Shown: positions 21,628 through 35,186 of the stretch, one piece after another | How the letters are laid out: every line of letters starts with the position of its first letter | Position numbering within the stretch: position 1 is the first letter of the stretch | NCBI GenBank assembly: GCA_029706075.1 | Contig: JAINUG010000002.1 | Span: 2,368,960-2,432,959, forward strand | Direction: 5' to 3' | DNA from: Aldrovandia affinis | Lineage: Eukaryota > Chordata > Actinopteri > Notacanthiformes > Halosauridae | DNA: 64,000 nt | Translations under genes and position numbers: made by a program | The notes under the pieces: generated by a model | Databases searched by the model: none | What the model saw: only the letters and a program-made list of their open reading frames with translations | Told to the model about the DNA's origin: nothing

Positions 21628-22690
21628 CTCTCGCTGAGGGTGAGTTGTTTTTCAGATAAGGCCCAGTGGTTCCTTCATGTGTATCTCCCTCAGCTAGACC
21701 TGCTCAGAGATACATTTATTACATTTATTTTTCCATGGAGGTCACACACACTCCCAGGACTCAACTACAGGAAAGGACCTGACATGAATATACATTCAAC
21801 AGATGCCATGCCAACAGAGACATTTTCCTGAAGGTCATCTTTAGTGTCTATGGTACATAAGCATTGAGGAGGGTGGGGGAGCTGATCTTTGAAAAAATAT
21901 AAAGTCAGTCTCACTCTGCTGCTAATCCATGATTTAGTCATCTCAATATTTCACTTCCAATCTGTGCGCATTTCAATGACAGCTAACGAGCCACGATTTA
22001 GAGAAGACAAAATAACCTACCTTTATTTACATTTATTAACCTCATTATCCTCAGTCAACCAGTTTTTTTTTTTTATTGTTTCGCAAAATTGATTTTGTAG
22101 TGCTGCCTTTGTGAATGAGATCGATTGGGGAAAAAAACCTATTCATTTTAGGTTAAAATGGATCTCCGATCTCCTTGACATGAGCAAAGTAACCAAAATT
22201 AAACACAACCCACAACACCGCTACCACATTAGACACAGTTAGAACAAAAACAATCTCATCTGCTGAATCTTATCACAATTGGCAGGCTTGTTCTTGTGAT
22301 CAAATGTTTAAAAAAAAAATACCATATATATACTGTATATATACACACATGTTAGAAAGGCACAATACAAATATGTAAATGCAATTACATTTACATACCA
22401 TACAAAAATCCAACTGTATTCTTCCACAGAATCGCTTTGTCATTTCCCTCCCTCTCCCAACCCCCTCCCTCCCACATCCAAGGTGACACCTCCCATCCCC
22501 TTCCATCCTGTGTGGGAATCCTACTTAAATAAGTATATACTGTATATATGCAAATAAACATATAATATTTGATCACTCTAATATTCCACTAATACCATTG
22601 GCCCAATGAACCATTTCATTATTTATACCATCACTTCAGAAAGCAGTGATATGAAAACAGCAAAAGCAAGGGTGGAACACAATCACAGTA
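21628..22690. other. No gene seen
   Basis: AT-rich. Two short palindromes of the form atatactgtatat occur at about 22326 and 22536. Otherwise unremarkable. Confidence 0.45.
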
Positions 22691-22696
22691 AAGGCC

Positions 22697-23830
22697 CAGG
22701 TATTTCTTTCTTTCTTTCTCCCCTTCCCTTCTTCCTCTTTATTTCAGTTTTCTCCCTTCCCTTTCTCTTCTCTTCGTCTCCTACCCTTTCCTTTTTTTCT
22801 TTTAATTAATTTCAGTAAATCTAGTATCTTTTCCCAGAATTCTATCACATCATTTCTTGCCCCATTCATCCTTGCTGTGGAGAGTTCCAGCCATGCAACA
22901 TCTAAAAATAACCTAGACCGATGACTAATGTCTAAAGAGTGAGGTGCTTTCCACCGAAGGGCTAACATTTTCTTTGCTGCTGTAATGCCTGCAAACCAGA
23001 TAGGTCTCTGATTCAGATTTAGATGAAGAAATTCATCATCATTCAACATATCAACGATAGGACAATGAGGAATAACCTTTAGTAAATGTGATAAATAACC
23101 AGTAACTTGTGTCCAAAATAACTTGATGTTTGGGCATTCCCACATTACATATAGAAAGGTACCCTTAGCCTGATCTAGAGATAATGGACGAAGGGGGCTA
23201 TCAGATCATTTCATATTAAAGCGTTTCCTCTGAGTTAAAACAATCTGTGTACACATTTGAAATGTATTCAATGATGAGCAGCACTGTGGGATGCCAGTAT
23301 AATATTCATCAATACTCTCTGCCAATCAATTGATCTTCCTAAATTGATAAGATCTGCATTCCATGTTTTCCTGAATGCTGAAGGCCTATAACAATTTTGT
23401 AAGTGGTTCATTATATATACAGAAAATTGTTCCCTACATTTTACTAAACAACATTTTGAAAAAATTGTCTGATGGATGAATTGGTAACTGGGTTTGCCAT
23501 GGTACATCATACGCCGACATGATAGCGCACAGTTGAAGATATAAAGAAAGGAAGTGGAAGGTAAATCAAATCCTCAAATGATCTTAGGCCCAATTTGTCA
23601 ATTATATGTGAGAAATTACCAACACCACATTTAGTCCACAGGGGACATACAAAGGGCTTCTTCTCGGACAGTAATGCTGTATTGCCAAAGATAGGAGTCT
23701 GTGAATGCCATTTGGTATTCCACTGATGTTGAACTAGAATAATATCGGTTACAATTAGTCCATAATGTGACATGCATTGCTTCTTACAGAGATGAGTAAA
23801 AAACCATGTGAGCTATACCTTCATAAGTAT
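22697..23830 (-). mobile_element. L1/Tx1-like LINE, 3' end of ORF2
   Basis: Minus-strand fragments of the C-terminal part of an L1-type ORF2. One segment (about 23507-23773) contains PLWTKCGVGNFSHIIDKLG...SFEDL. Another contains WNADLINLGRSIDWQ (about 23280-23400). A zinc-finger-like MWECPNIKLFWTQV is near 23145, and a basic C-terminus near 22800 is followed by a CTTT/poly-T-rich 3' tail (as seen on plus, 22697-22810). Frames are broken; there is no RT core. 5'-truncated and dead. Confidence 0.7.
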
Positions 23831-26580
23831 GTTAAGAGTGACAGGCCAAACCCATTACGGTGGAAGGATAAGACGGAACATTTTCACAGTAGGAGAATAC
23901 AATTTAAAGTAAACAATCCTTGCAACAAGCCCATGTGTAGAAAATGAATAATTTTATAATCATTTTTAAAAGAATAAAAGTGAATGTTACTCTCTTGACA
24001 TGTTGAACTCCTTTGCTCAGATGTGCTTCCCTTGTTACTGCTCATGTTTTCACCACAGAAGAAGACTCATTGCCATTGTTTCAATGGTATGACGTGAAAG
24101 CCTCAAGCTTCAATGGTAATGAAGGCATAAAAAACACACATGCACTCACAAACATTAAAAAAACATCTCCCCACAGAATTTCTGAGCTACTGTGCTGTGT
24201 CTAAATGATACAGCAAATGGCTCCCGAATGAAAACCTGGAATAAAACAGGACAGGGAGGATGACTTTGCCACAAAAAGTCAGAGTGTGGGACTCAATTCC
24301 ATTACTTCAATTCCAGTTCAAAATGCTTACAATTAAATTCAACACTAATTCCATTGCTTAACATTTCTTGTAATTCCAGTTCATGATCAGATCATGAATG
24401 ACAATTTCCCCATGAATTACAATTTCATTTGTAACCCTAGTATCCGCAGGTCTCACCATGAAGGCAATCACCCTGCCTGCTTCTCCCTTTGTGAGCCAAA
24501 TCCCCCCGTTACCACACCCAAGTGAGAGATCTGCCCTTGGTTACTGGCCACTCCAACCCCTGGGGACCCCTTGGTGGCTATTTTAGTGACACAATAATCA
24601 TTGTTTGACGGATTGATATATCGATTGACGGGAAGAATCATTGGGCCTAATTATGTGTGATTATGTGTGATCACTGACTCACTGATCTGAACCAATCATA
24701 ATGCTTTGCTGTATAGAACATCTTATGATTGTGCATAGAAGTCAGTGATTAGCAGCACTCGACGGCACCATCCCTCACCACCAAGGCATACTTTAGGAAT
24801 TTCCCCAGACTATGATTCATTACCCTGCCAACCTCTGTAGAACCGGGAAAGTACTTTTAATAATGTGCATTTTAATGGAACTTTTTTTTTTTTTCGAGCC
24901 ACAATGTTTTTCCTTAACTATTCAAACGATGCCAAAGATGGGGTATTTATTGAATTTCATGTCAGTTACAGGAAGATGTGAGTTTTTGCTGCTCGCTTGT
25001 TTAATTAGCTCTGTGTAACGCCTCCTCAGAGCAAAGCAATTACCAGGCAATGGCGATGCACGAGTAGCTTTTCACCCACCGCTGAAACACCGGCATCTCG
25101 TCCAGGAACGCTGGGCACAAACCGCGCGCTGTGTCTTTGGGCCACGTTCCTGATTCGGTGAAGCAAAGGGACTTCATTAGCAGTGGCATGAATGGATATG
25201 TCAATGATGTATTCAAAGAGTAATCTTTAAATTAGATTCACAGAGGGTCGGGACTATATTAAAACCTTAACCTTCATAATGCTCCCTGCACTGAGAGGAG
25301 ACGATTAATCATTAATCTTGGTAAACCTTGTGTGTGTGTCAGAGAGAGAGAGAGAGAGAGAGAAAGAGAAGGCTGTGCTCTCAAATCTCTCCTCTCCGGA
25401 TTCTTCTCTTGCTCTTGTGGCCTGCACCCAACTGCCTCGGATGGGTCTGTAATTATGGCAGTGTCTTGTGACTCTCTACTCATCCTCAGCACATCTGGTG
25501 AGCTTGATATATGGAGGGGGATGGTGGTGGTGGTGACCAATACCTTTTCTGTATGTGAACAATAGGAGGCGCCGTCGTTATCACCAGTAATGCATAGGCA
25601 CGCAATACATGTGGTGGTGGAGGTGTGCTTTTATCTACTTAAATGTTATTGCAATGTAATGTTCTTGTTCAATGGCCAATGGAACCTGGTGCCTGAAATA
25701 TTAATTACTATACATCCCTACAGGACATTAAGGTTACAGATGATTAATCTTATGAGCATAGGGCTGCCCTCTGTCATATTGATAGGATAATGATTAAATC
25801 AATCAGTCCCTTTGTTCTTGAATGTGATGTTTGGACATATAAAGACATTGTTTGCTACATTTTATGGTATTTGCCAGGGCTGACAATTCAGTAACCAGTG
25901 TACTTGTGCATCATGACCTGCATTATCTGTTTATCAATAAATGATAGAATTTAACATTGTCTTAACTGTTGCATAGCTTACATAACAAAATAAGTGGGCT
26001 GGAATTCTTACACACCACCACTTCCTACCACAAATATTAGTCTAGTGCCGAACTATGGAAGCCCTCTATGGAAGTAATTTTTTAAGTGCTGTTCAGTAAC
26101 CACATTAATGCTCTAAATAATGTCTGTTTTAAAGTGGAGATCAAGGCCTGGCATTAAAATCCTGACCTTCATTGTGGACCTGGTCATTTTACCCCTGGAG
26201 ACAGAAATACCTATTGGAAACATAAATCACAATCTACGAGGAGTCTTTTTGGTATTCGGCATCAGTTTTGTCATTTAACGGAGACCAAGTACGGAGTCAG
26301 AATGTAATTTCTGAATCTGATTAAAACTGTCACGGAGGAGGAAATGCCTCGGCTCAGGTGCGCGGCCCGCAGGTGTGGCTGCTGCTGCGGAAAGCGTGTG
26401 TGCTCTGCGCTCTGTGCCACCATCTTCATGGCTGGCCAGCCACACCGGTGCTCAGCGCGAAGCACGGACCGGGCTCTTGCGTGACTCTCCTGGTCTGACC
26501 CACTTTCCTTTGCTGTTAATCCTCCAAGATGCCTGGCAGGGCTCCCTGAGCTCAGTGAATCTCTCTTCAAAGACCTGCCC
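23831..26580. other. No gene seen
   Basis: Contains an aattcc-rich segment (24285-24430) probably from an old repeat, a (GT)n(AG)n run at 25330-25371, and otherwise unique sequence. No exon recognised. Confidence 0.45.
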
Positions 26581-26584
26581 CAGG

Positions 26585-26642
26585 ATCTCTCCCTTTCTCT
26601 CTCCTCCGCCTCCCTCCCTCACTCCCTCTCTGTCTCTCTCTG

Positions 26643-26722
<80 letters not shown>
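26585..26722. repeat. Long (TC)n polypyrimidine microsatellite
   Basis: A (TC)n tract with a perfect run of roughly 35 units (26649-26720) in a pyrimidine-rich strand starting near 26580. Confidence 0.95.
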
Positions 26723-26993
26723 CTCTTCTGTCTCAATCTCAATCTCCCACTCTCATTTTCTCTCCCTCTTTCTCTCGGATGATTGACATTTAAGCTCCCG
26801 AGAGACATGATATGTTAGACACAACATCACCAATCTAAGAACGTGGCGTACTTTGATATGATTTTCTTTGCTGAAATGCACAGAGAGCCTTCTATATCAA
26901 TAAGATGCTATGTATCCGTATGACAACCCAACACACTCTAAATAGTTACAAAACAGCTCACATGTCCCTTTTTCTGCTCACCCGTCCATCACT

Positions 26994-27408
26994 GTGTTCC
27001 GGTGTGTGAGTAAGAATGTGTGTGTGCATGTCTGGGTGTGTTTGTGTGCATTTATGTGCGTGACTGTGGATGTGGCGTATGTGTGTTTGTGTGTGTACAT
27101 GCATGTGCGGTGTGTGTGCATGTGTGATTGTGTGTGTGAGCGTTTGCGTGTATGCGTATGTGTGGTGTGCTGCCTTGTGTGTGAGTGTTTGTGCGGTGTG
27201 ATGTGTGTGCATGCGTGGGCATGTGTGTGTTTGTAAATGAGTATCGGTGTGGTGTGCATGAGTATGTGTGCTTGCCCGTATGTGCGGTGTGCACGTGTGT
27301 GACTGATTGCACTCTTATATGTGGTTTGTATGCGTGAGTGTGTGTGGTGTGCACGTGTGTGACTGATTGCATGCTTGCATGTGGTTTGTATGCATGAGTG
27401 TGTGCTAT
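26994..27408. repeat. TG-rich complex repeat with 60-bp tandem duplication
   Basis: Imperfect TG repeats. 27286-27345 and 27346-27405 are tandem copies of a 60-bp unit (ggtgtgcacgtgtgtgactg...) with a few differences. Confidence 0.9.
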
Positions 27409-27631
27409 CAACCCTAATCCCATCACTGTCCCACACAATGACACATCTCTCCTCCTTTTGATAACTGTAAGAAATACTCATAATTTGAAAGTATGGAAAC
27501 CAAATATAATAAAAATATAATTATGAAACCAAACATAATAAACAATTGTTTATAACTGGCAAGTTACTGTTTCCAGATGGCATGGCACTTAATTCCAAAG
27601 ATCAGATCAAGCCTGCACTTGCACACTTGGG

Positions 27632-27634
<3 letters not shown>

Positions 27635-27715
<81 letters not shown>
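27635..27715. repeat. Perfect (AC)~40 microsatellite
   Basis: About 40 uninterrupted AC units. Confidence 0.97.
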
Positions 27716-27717
<2 letters not shown>

Positions 27718-30700
27718 GCCTTTCTTTCTTAAACTGCTCTACTAACACCATGGCTGCTCATTTACCATAAGAATAATTATCAGTAGCACATCACTTGGTA
27801 TTTATTTTCTCAGCAATATTAATTGATTTGGCTGTTAGCCCAGAAAGGCACACGACTAGCCCACTCGATATAACAGATGCACCCTGCATGACACATTAAA
27901 ACCGTAGATATTCCTCTAAACTACAAAAAATTAACAGAGGAGCAATCAATGTGTATGTACTAGCTTTTCATCAGAGATCACCCCCAGGTGTGCCTGCCAA
28001 AGATCACCTTGTCCTCCTTCTGTCCCCTGAATTTGTGTTAACGCTGCGTCACAGGCAAGATTTGAGTGGATTTAACTGTTATGCATGCCCCTTCTCCCTG
28101 GCTGCAGGCATTTCCCTTCCGCACTGACATTTTGTATTGAGTCGTTTGACACTTATAATTTGTATACTCCTGCTGTGTTTTTGGTTTAAAATCCCTTCAT
28201 GCACGTCAGCATAATGGAACACAAATGACATTTACTACATTGCATTACACTGTGTTGTTCCTAAGGGCAATGTTTATTTGCTAACCATCACGATTGAGCA
28301 GCTGTGGGTTTTTTTACCCTTAAAACGATTTCTGTCAGGACACTAAACAGGAAAGGGCACCGTTATAACTAGAAAACAATTTCATAAGTCATATCTTAAA
28401 AGCTTAAAAACTAAAGACCATTTCCTCAGTCCATTTCCAAACAAACTGCCTTTAAATTCCATCATTAAAAAAGCTGTGTTGGAAAAGATTTTCGTATTTA
28501 TTCTGCAAAAAGAGAAGGTTAATACGCAACCTAATGGGCAGAGGTGTCTGTGCAGCATCTGTGAAGACCAGGGTTAAGCGAGGCTCACAGATCAATCAGT
28601 GTTACCAGATGGCAGTGTTGTTATTTTCCCCTTTATTCCTCATATAGGAATAATAAATCTCAAATCTTCAATTTTCTCCCATGCAAAGTTTCAATACTTT
28701 TCCTCATGCCTATCATTTATCATTTTTAAAAGTCAGGTAAATGCCAGTGCACAAACTGGGAGAGAGTTGTTTCGACAGCTGAGTTATTTTCAGGGTGACA
28801 TCTGATGTGGAATAATCCTGCATGTCAGTTCAAATACATTTTAAAAGGTTTTCATGTTGCCGCATTCCACAGTCAGCATGTCCAATCAGTAAGTAACATA
28901 TGTCCAATCTCAAGTCAGGACACTAGAACAGTCTTGAGCCCTGCCAACATAATTTTAAGCATCTCTTTAAAATGATAAAACCTTCTGTTCAAATTCAAGA
29001 GAATCAGATTTAAAAAACAGTCCATCCCACCCAGAGAGACTGCTAGCCAGTCCTAGCTTATGTTAATGCTGAATTAACCAGCTGACTAGCAAGCTAGCTG
29101 ATGTTTGTTTAGTTAGCTATCTAGCAAGATAGCACATTGTTCATGCGATTAGCAAGAATGCTAGGTAAGTACAGTAATGCAGTCAACATGGGCACAGCGT
29201 GTCACAGTTAACTGTGACTGTCACCGACACTGGATAATTTGGTTCCACTATAACAGTCTTTTCTTAATTTAAATTGACCAATTGGGTGTTTGAAGGCTAA
29301 ACAGCTAGCAAGGCCAGTATACCTAGCTAGCAAGGCCAGTATAAACAGATGGCTATGATAATAATAATAGGGAAAATCCACTTCATGTTACCTCATTTCA
29401 TCAAATACGACGGTGAAATGTCATGCACCTCCAGCAGACAAAGGAGACTTCATTGTGTATGAAATATGATTCTCCTTTGATGCCAAGAAAGTGGAACATA
29501 TTGAAGCTATGTCCAGATATTCTAGAAAGTAAACATTCTATTTGATGTGGCCATGGAAGGCCCACGCGAGTAAAGCACAAATCCCTGTAAAAAGTATTAA
29601 ATTAAGTACAGTAACAAATTACATTGTTACTTTTCACCACTGATTGGTGCAATTGGACTAGATTCATCTGTCCTTGATAAATTGGTGTAAGTCATGCTAT
29701 TACATTAAATAGCCAATCACATGCGTTCTCTCGGCCCATTTTCATCACTGGCTTTGTCATGTTACTTGCTAGTTTATAGCACCTTGTGGAAATGGTGTTG
29801 AAAAAGATTTGATTGGAAAGCGTTATGAGAGTTTAATCATCATTTACTCTTCTGATGTTCCAGCACTTAAGCAAATCCTCTTTCCCTTCCCACAACGACA
29901 ATTTGTTGGTTCAGATCAGTATCACAATCACTTGTCTAATACTATCCAGTCTTGGCTTTACTATCTTTGCCTGAAGGTTGTGTACAATACCTTGCACCTT
30001 ATATTGTATGTACATGATTATCATTTGTGTGTGTGAGCCAAATGCCACCAAATGTCATTTGAATAAAAAATATAAAAAAATCATTCTGACTCTTGTTGCG
30101 TGAAGCAGCCACATATACAAGCAACTTCTGTATGCAACTTGTTCAAAACGATTAGCATGGACACAATATCTTGTTATTTCATTTCTGTCTATGACCGGAA
30201 TGTCTGGAACAACAGTAAGCTCAACAATAAGTAGTTCATAAGCTGATAATGGATGTCATAACCTTGATCAAGTTATTCTGCCCATTTTTTCTGCCCACAA
30301 TCCAGTCTGCATAATTCACAACAGTTAACTATTCAAGGCATTTAAACCGTTTATGTAGGCTTTCAGGTATCGAGGTGAGTTTTTTCAGGAGAATTTCTTT
30401 TGCAGAAATATGACACTTCAAAGGCCAGGAGGGTTTGTTATTTGAACAGAGCAAAATGGTGGACAGTGCCGACTTGGATGAGCAAAGAATGTATCACCGT
30501 TTATTGTGATAGAGGCATCACCTTGGCAGGTCCTTGTTATGCTTCATTGAAGATTCCCCTTGTTTCAATTTGAAAACACTCAAGAAGTCTTCCCTTGGAC
30601 CATACAATTAATGTAATGCTCAGATTAGACACATTTAGTGTAAGTGTAACAGGGAGAGGTCTGCTGTGGGTTTTGTACCTTAACCTCGCACAACAAGAGA

Positions 30701-31016
30701 TACAATTAGCTCACTGATCCAAAGAGGTCCCCAGCCAAGGGATTTAATAGGCTTCCAAGCCTGAAGGGTGGAAGCCTCTTGTTCTTGTTAGCCCACAATG
30801 CTTTGCACTTTTTGGGATGGCTTCTACATCGTCACTTTGCTTGTTAAGAAAGAAACTCTTGTTATGCTTGGTCTGAACTCGCACATGGAACATTTTGGAA
30901 GCATTCGCCCAAAAGCCAAACATACTGTGTTGCAAAAACCATGCCTTTTTTACACCATTTTTGGCAAAACAAGCCTCCCGGGACCAACATGGCAGAATGT
31001 TATAATTAGATTGTCA
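27716..31016. other. No gene seen
   Basis: 3.3 kb without recognised exons or transposons. A 22-bp tandem duplication containing agctagcaaggccagtata lies at about 29302-29342, in a stretch rich in GCTAGC-like palindromes (29080-29340). Confidence 0.45.
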
Positions 31017-31020
31017 TTAG

Positions 31021-31051
<31 letters not shown>

Positions 31052-32590
31052 AGTTTATTATTTCGAGGACATTCCAGATACATGAACCATATAAAATACA
31101 GAAAAAAGGCAGCATTAACCTAGTCGGTTAATTTTCAGCTGTAGTCCCCGGCCAGTTGTTAAAAAGCATCCTAAAAAGTAAAGTAACAAGTAAAAAGTAA
31201 AATCATTGATTAAAATAATGCATTTCGATACCCTAAGGGCACGTGGCCAAGACAAGGCACACCAACATCACACTTGACAATTAAACCACAGGACGTTTAC
31301 AGGCCACACCACATTAAGCACTTACAAACAGTAATACATTAAACAAAACAGGTAAGATGGAGAGGCAGCACAGAGGGGGATTAATGAGGACAGGTATAGT
31401 TCTCGGTCAGCCAGGCTTTAAGGTGTGTTGTGAAGGTGGAGTAGGTGTGTGTGTCTTTGAGTTGGTTGGGTAGTGAGTTCCAGTTTTCTATTGCTATCAC
31501 TGAGAAGGATTGTTTACTGAAGGTGCTTTTCCTGAATGGAACTATGAAGTCGCCACGAGAGGTGCTTCTGGTGGGCCGTGTGCTGTGATCACGCTGGTTT
31601 ATGAAAGAGTTAAGTGGGGGAGGGGCTTTCTTGTGAAGGATTTTATGGATAAGACAGATGTTTTTGTATTTGATGGTGTCTTCCCAGCTAAGGTATTTAC
31701 GTTTATCTAAAATGGTACAGTAGTGTGTGCTGTTAGGCTTTTGATCCAGGACCTTAAGGGTCCGGTTGTATAGGGTGGCTAGTGGCTTTAGGGAAGTGGT
31801 GTGTGTATGGCCCCAGCTTGTCAGACAGTATGTGAGGTGCGACATAATTGACGCATCCATATATAGTCTGGCAGCACTCATGGTCAGTGAACTCCTGATG
31901 TACCTGAAGTTTGCCAGGCCAAACTTCACCCTACCGGACACTTTCTTGATGTGTTCTTTGAAAGTCAGATTAGAATCAATGATGATCCCTAAATATTTAA
32001 ACGTCGGAACTATGCTAATGTTTTGCCCTGAGATGGTTATGTTTGCCATGGTCTTGCTGTGTTGTTTGGAGAAGAACATTCCTACAGTTTTCTTTACATT
32101 GAGCTGGAGGCATGAGCTGTTGAGCCAGTTGGTGACCTTTTTCATAGCAGCGCTAAGTTTGACAGCTGCCAGGTGTTTGGTCGTGGCATGCACATATAAG
32201 ACGGTATCATCAGCGTACATTTGTACATGCACTTCTGGGCAGACGGATGGTAGGTCGTTGATATATAGGCTAAACAAAAGTGGGCCAAGTATGGAACCTT
32301 GTGGTACCCCGGTGCATGACATGAGGGTAGGTGAGCGCTGATTGTTCAACTGGACTAGCTGATTTCAGATATGACTCCAACCATTTAAGTGCTGATGGGG
32401 AGAAGTTGAAGGCGGACAGCTTGGTGATAAGGACCTGGTGATTGACTGTGCCGAAGGCTTTGCGGAGATCTAAAAACACAGCACCTACAACACCTCCTCT
32501 ATCAACCATAGCTTTGACCTTTTCTAAAAAGTAGCAGTTGGCCGTTTCTGTAGAGTGAAGGGTCCTGAAGCCAAACTGCATTGGATGAAG
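31017..32590 (-). mobile_element. 5'-truncated L2/CR1-superfamily LINE
   Basis: 3' end at left, with a (TAAAC)n tail read on the minus strand (31017-31065). The body carries RT and C-terminal sequences up to about 32583, where similarity stops, as expected for a 5'-truncated insertion. It differs from the LINE at 1-2560 in tail and RT sequence, so it is a second family. Confidence 0.85.
31381..32581 (-). pseudogene. LINE reverse transcriptase remnant
   Basis: Reverse transcriptase of the element at 31017-32590. Upstream frame (32581-32270): QFGFRTLHSTETANC, then motif A as FLDLRKAFGTVNH, where the usual AFDTVNH has Gly in place of Asp. Downstream frame (32349-31381): motif [14 protein letters not shown], motif [10 protein letters not shown], then a C-terminus ending [10 protein letters not shown]...AWL and a stop. 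The two frames overlap at 32270-32349, a frameshift in a place where the domain should be continuous. The lack of the endonuclease, the frameshift and the motif A change mark it as dead, though most of the RT is well preserved. Confidence 0.85.
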
Positions 32591-33204
32591 GGGGAATGGG
32601 CTACTGCTTATTAGTCCTTAGCAAGTGAAGGTATCTAAGTTGCAAAGGAATAAGCAATCAAACGTATGAATCACTCAGAATGGCTTTGCATTTATTGCTG
32701 TTTACCTTTCCCTCTGGGGGGTTGAGTGGATCTAAACCATGCCAATAAAATGCACCCTCAGCATAACAGAGCCACCAGAACCCTTTGGTGGGGGGGGCCT
32801 TTGAAGAGATGGCTATTGAGCCACGGAATCAGTAGAGGTGGGGGGTTTGATGTGGGTGTTTGGGGAGGGGTGGGTTTCAAAGAAAGGAGACACTATCCTG
32901 TGAGGAACTGTAGCTGCCAAGAGCCATGTGGTACATACAGTATTGTCTATCACAGCAGTATAGATGTGTCAGTGGTCAAGTTCTGGTCAAGGATATCAGG
33001 TGGACCGCAGGGCAGTGAGACTCGCCAGTGGTTAATGTCCAAGCGCAGCAGTTGGGTGATGAGATCAGTTACCTCTTGATGGCCAGCACAGACGTGATGA
33101 TGCATCTGTCTGTCTTTGCACATCTCTGTTACCCCAAGGTAACTAAGGCCGGCCAGGGGAGACCTGATCCCACCACAAAGGATTTATGAATATCCACGTC
33201 CCTA
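32591..33204. other. No gene seen
   Basis: Unique sequence, G-rich in places (32788-32880). Nothing recognised. Confidence 0.45.
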
Positions 33205-33256
33205 CACACACACATGTACACACACACGCACACACATACACACATACACACACACC
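33205..33256. repeat. (AC)n microsatellite
   Basis: Imperfect AC run just before a SINE. A second AC run lies at 33588-33611. Confidence 0.9.
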
Positions 33257-33269
33257 TCGTACAGTTATT

Positions 33270-33489
33270 TTTACATTTTAAGCATTTAGCAGACGCTCTT
33301 ATCCAGAGTGACTTACACAGTTTTTTACATTTCTTTACATACAATCCATTTATACAGCTGGATATTTTTACTGAAGCAATTCAGGTTAAGGTTCAGCTCA
33401 AGGGTACAATGGCAGTGCTCCACCTGGGAATTGAACCAGCAACCTCTGAGTTAAAAGTCCAGTTCCCTAACCATTAAACTACACTGCGG
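33270..33489 (-). mobile_element. V-SINE-like tRNA SINE
   Basis: Minus strand: B box GGTTCAATTCC at about 33424-33434, central 'agcactgccattgtaccctt', and the conserved tail (complement of gcagacgctcttatccagag) at about 33288-33307. Same family as 34394-34614 and 48249-48452. Confidence 0.85.
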
Positions 33490-34393
33490 CATGTCGGCAT
33501 TTATGTTAGAGTGTATGTTATAGCCTCACATACACTCTCATAACCTTAACATTTCACACATGCACACTCATAATATTATGTCTGCATTTCACACACACAC
33601 ACACACACACTCTAGCATCATGGAGAGTGCCATTCTTTATCCTCCAGGTAGTGATGATCAGGGCATCCCTGGACCTGCTCTGGTTTATGCAATGACAGTC
33701 ATCGCTGCCTCCTCGTTCACCTCTGCTTTTACAACCACCAACAGAGACATTTTTCACATGGCTGACCGTGCCTTATTTATGGGTAATATTCAGTTTTCAT
33801 TTAGTAAAGTCTCAAAGAACATTTACAGTCGACAGGAGGTGATTTTACGCACTATTCACTATGAAAAAAAAATACACAGCTATGATTCATCAGGGAAAGT
33901 TACACAGCTAATTTTCAGTGCGAAAAGGTGCACCTGGGATTCTGCTTGTGAAGTTATAGTTATGATTTGGCAAGTGAAGTTAGGCAGCTACAAGTTTGAA
34001 AATAATGAAACACCTTTCTATGAGTAAAGTTAACATGGCTACAACTTTGCTAGTGTAGCTATGCAGCTATGTTCCTGCAAGCAAAATTGTTACAACACTT
34101 AAAACATAATAATGTACTCCTGATGCTGCTTCCGCATCTTCAACAGAATTTACATAGGACAAATTAATTAACGCTTCACCCCAGTGATAAACGAGGGCAC
34201 CTCGTTATAGCCTTTAATGAGCCAGTGTCACACCATCTGCAAATTAGTTTAGCAATTTAGTTTTAGTTATTTATTACCACCATTGATTAAAATGAAGAAG
34301 CATGAATGATTACTGGGCTTGAAGACTGCGGAAAATTCTGCTCAGAAAAGAAAACCTTTTTAGCCTGTCTCCCAAAGTCTAGTCCCAAAGTCT
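33490..34393. other. No gene seen
   Basis: Contains an AC run (33588-33611) and a 13-bp tandem duplication, tcccaaagtctag, at 34371-34396 directly before a SINE. The 155-codon open frame at 33560-34027 (+) starts in the CA repeat and has no recognised domain. Confidence 0.45.
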
Positions 34394-34614
34394 AGGGCTG
34401 GCAAAGTAGTGTAATGGTTTGGGAGCTGGGCTTGTAACTCAGAGATTGCAGGTTCAATTCCCAGGTGGGGCACTGCTGTTGTACCCTTGAGCAAGGTACT
34501 TAACCTGAATTGCTTCAGTAAAATATCCAGCTATATAAATGGATTGTATGTAAAAAAATATATACTGTGTAAGTCATTCTGGATAAGAGTGTCTGCTAAA
34601 TGCCTAAAATATAA
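34394..34614 (+). mobile_element. V-SINE-like tRNA SINE
   Basis: A box TAGTGTAATGG, B box GGTTCAATTCC (34451-34461), central gtacccttgagcaaggtac, and the 3' tail gtaagtcattctggataagag. The tail is shared with L2-clade LINEs of eel and zebrafish, which are thought to supply the machinery. Confidence 0.88.
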
Positions 34615-35182
34615 GTCCCTGATTCCCGCAGTCCTGTCCACCACAGGGCCTGAGATGAACTTAAAACACCGCTGGGTGTATGGGGCTTCCTCTGTGGATT
34701 CCTCTCTGAGTTTTCTCTGCAGGAGGAGGTAGGTAACGAAGCAGAGAGGACCCCATTCAGGCATGTTAGTATCTCCGCCTGGAATAACCTGCACAGATGA
34801 ATTATTTATCGCAGAGCTAATGCTGGAGAGGGGAGAAAATAGAGAGAAGAGTTTCCTGGTTGTCACCTTGACCCCAATATCTGCAGGAGGATTAGTGCCG
34901 CATGAGAATCAGGCACATTTCAGAGGATGGAGAAGCAGTTTTAAACAGTTTCGGCTGTTTGTATAGTTGAAGAAGTTAATTATATTTCCATGCTTTCACC
35001 CATAGTCAGTATTCATGCAAACCCTCAGCTGTGCAAATTTGGGGTTCTAGGCCTTCATTATGGTACATAAGCCTCATTAAGCATCATTTTCATGTTAAGT
35101 GTTTTAGAAGCATAATGGCTCTAGGCCTCTTCAGATAACTTGAAGAGTTATGGCACCACCAAACTCCCATTGAGCATAAAAA
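34615..35182. other. No gene seen
   Basis: Unique sequence up to the LTR element; nothing recognised. Confidence 0.45.
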
Positions 35183-35186
35183 GTAT

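Noticed and set aside
26375..26808. Ser/Leu- and Glu/Arg-repeat proteins
   Set aside because: Translations of the (TC)n tract; no domain or splice context.
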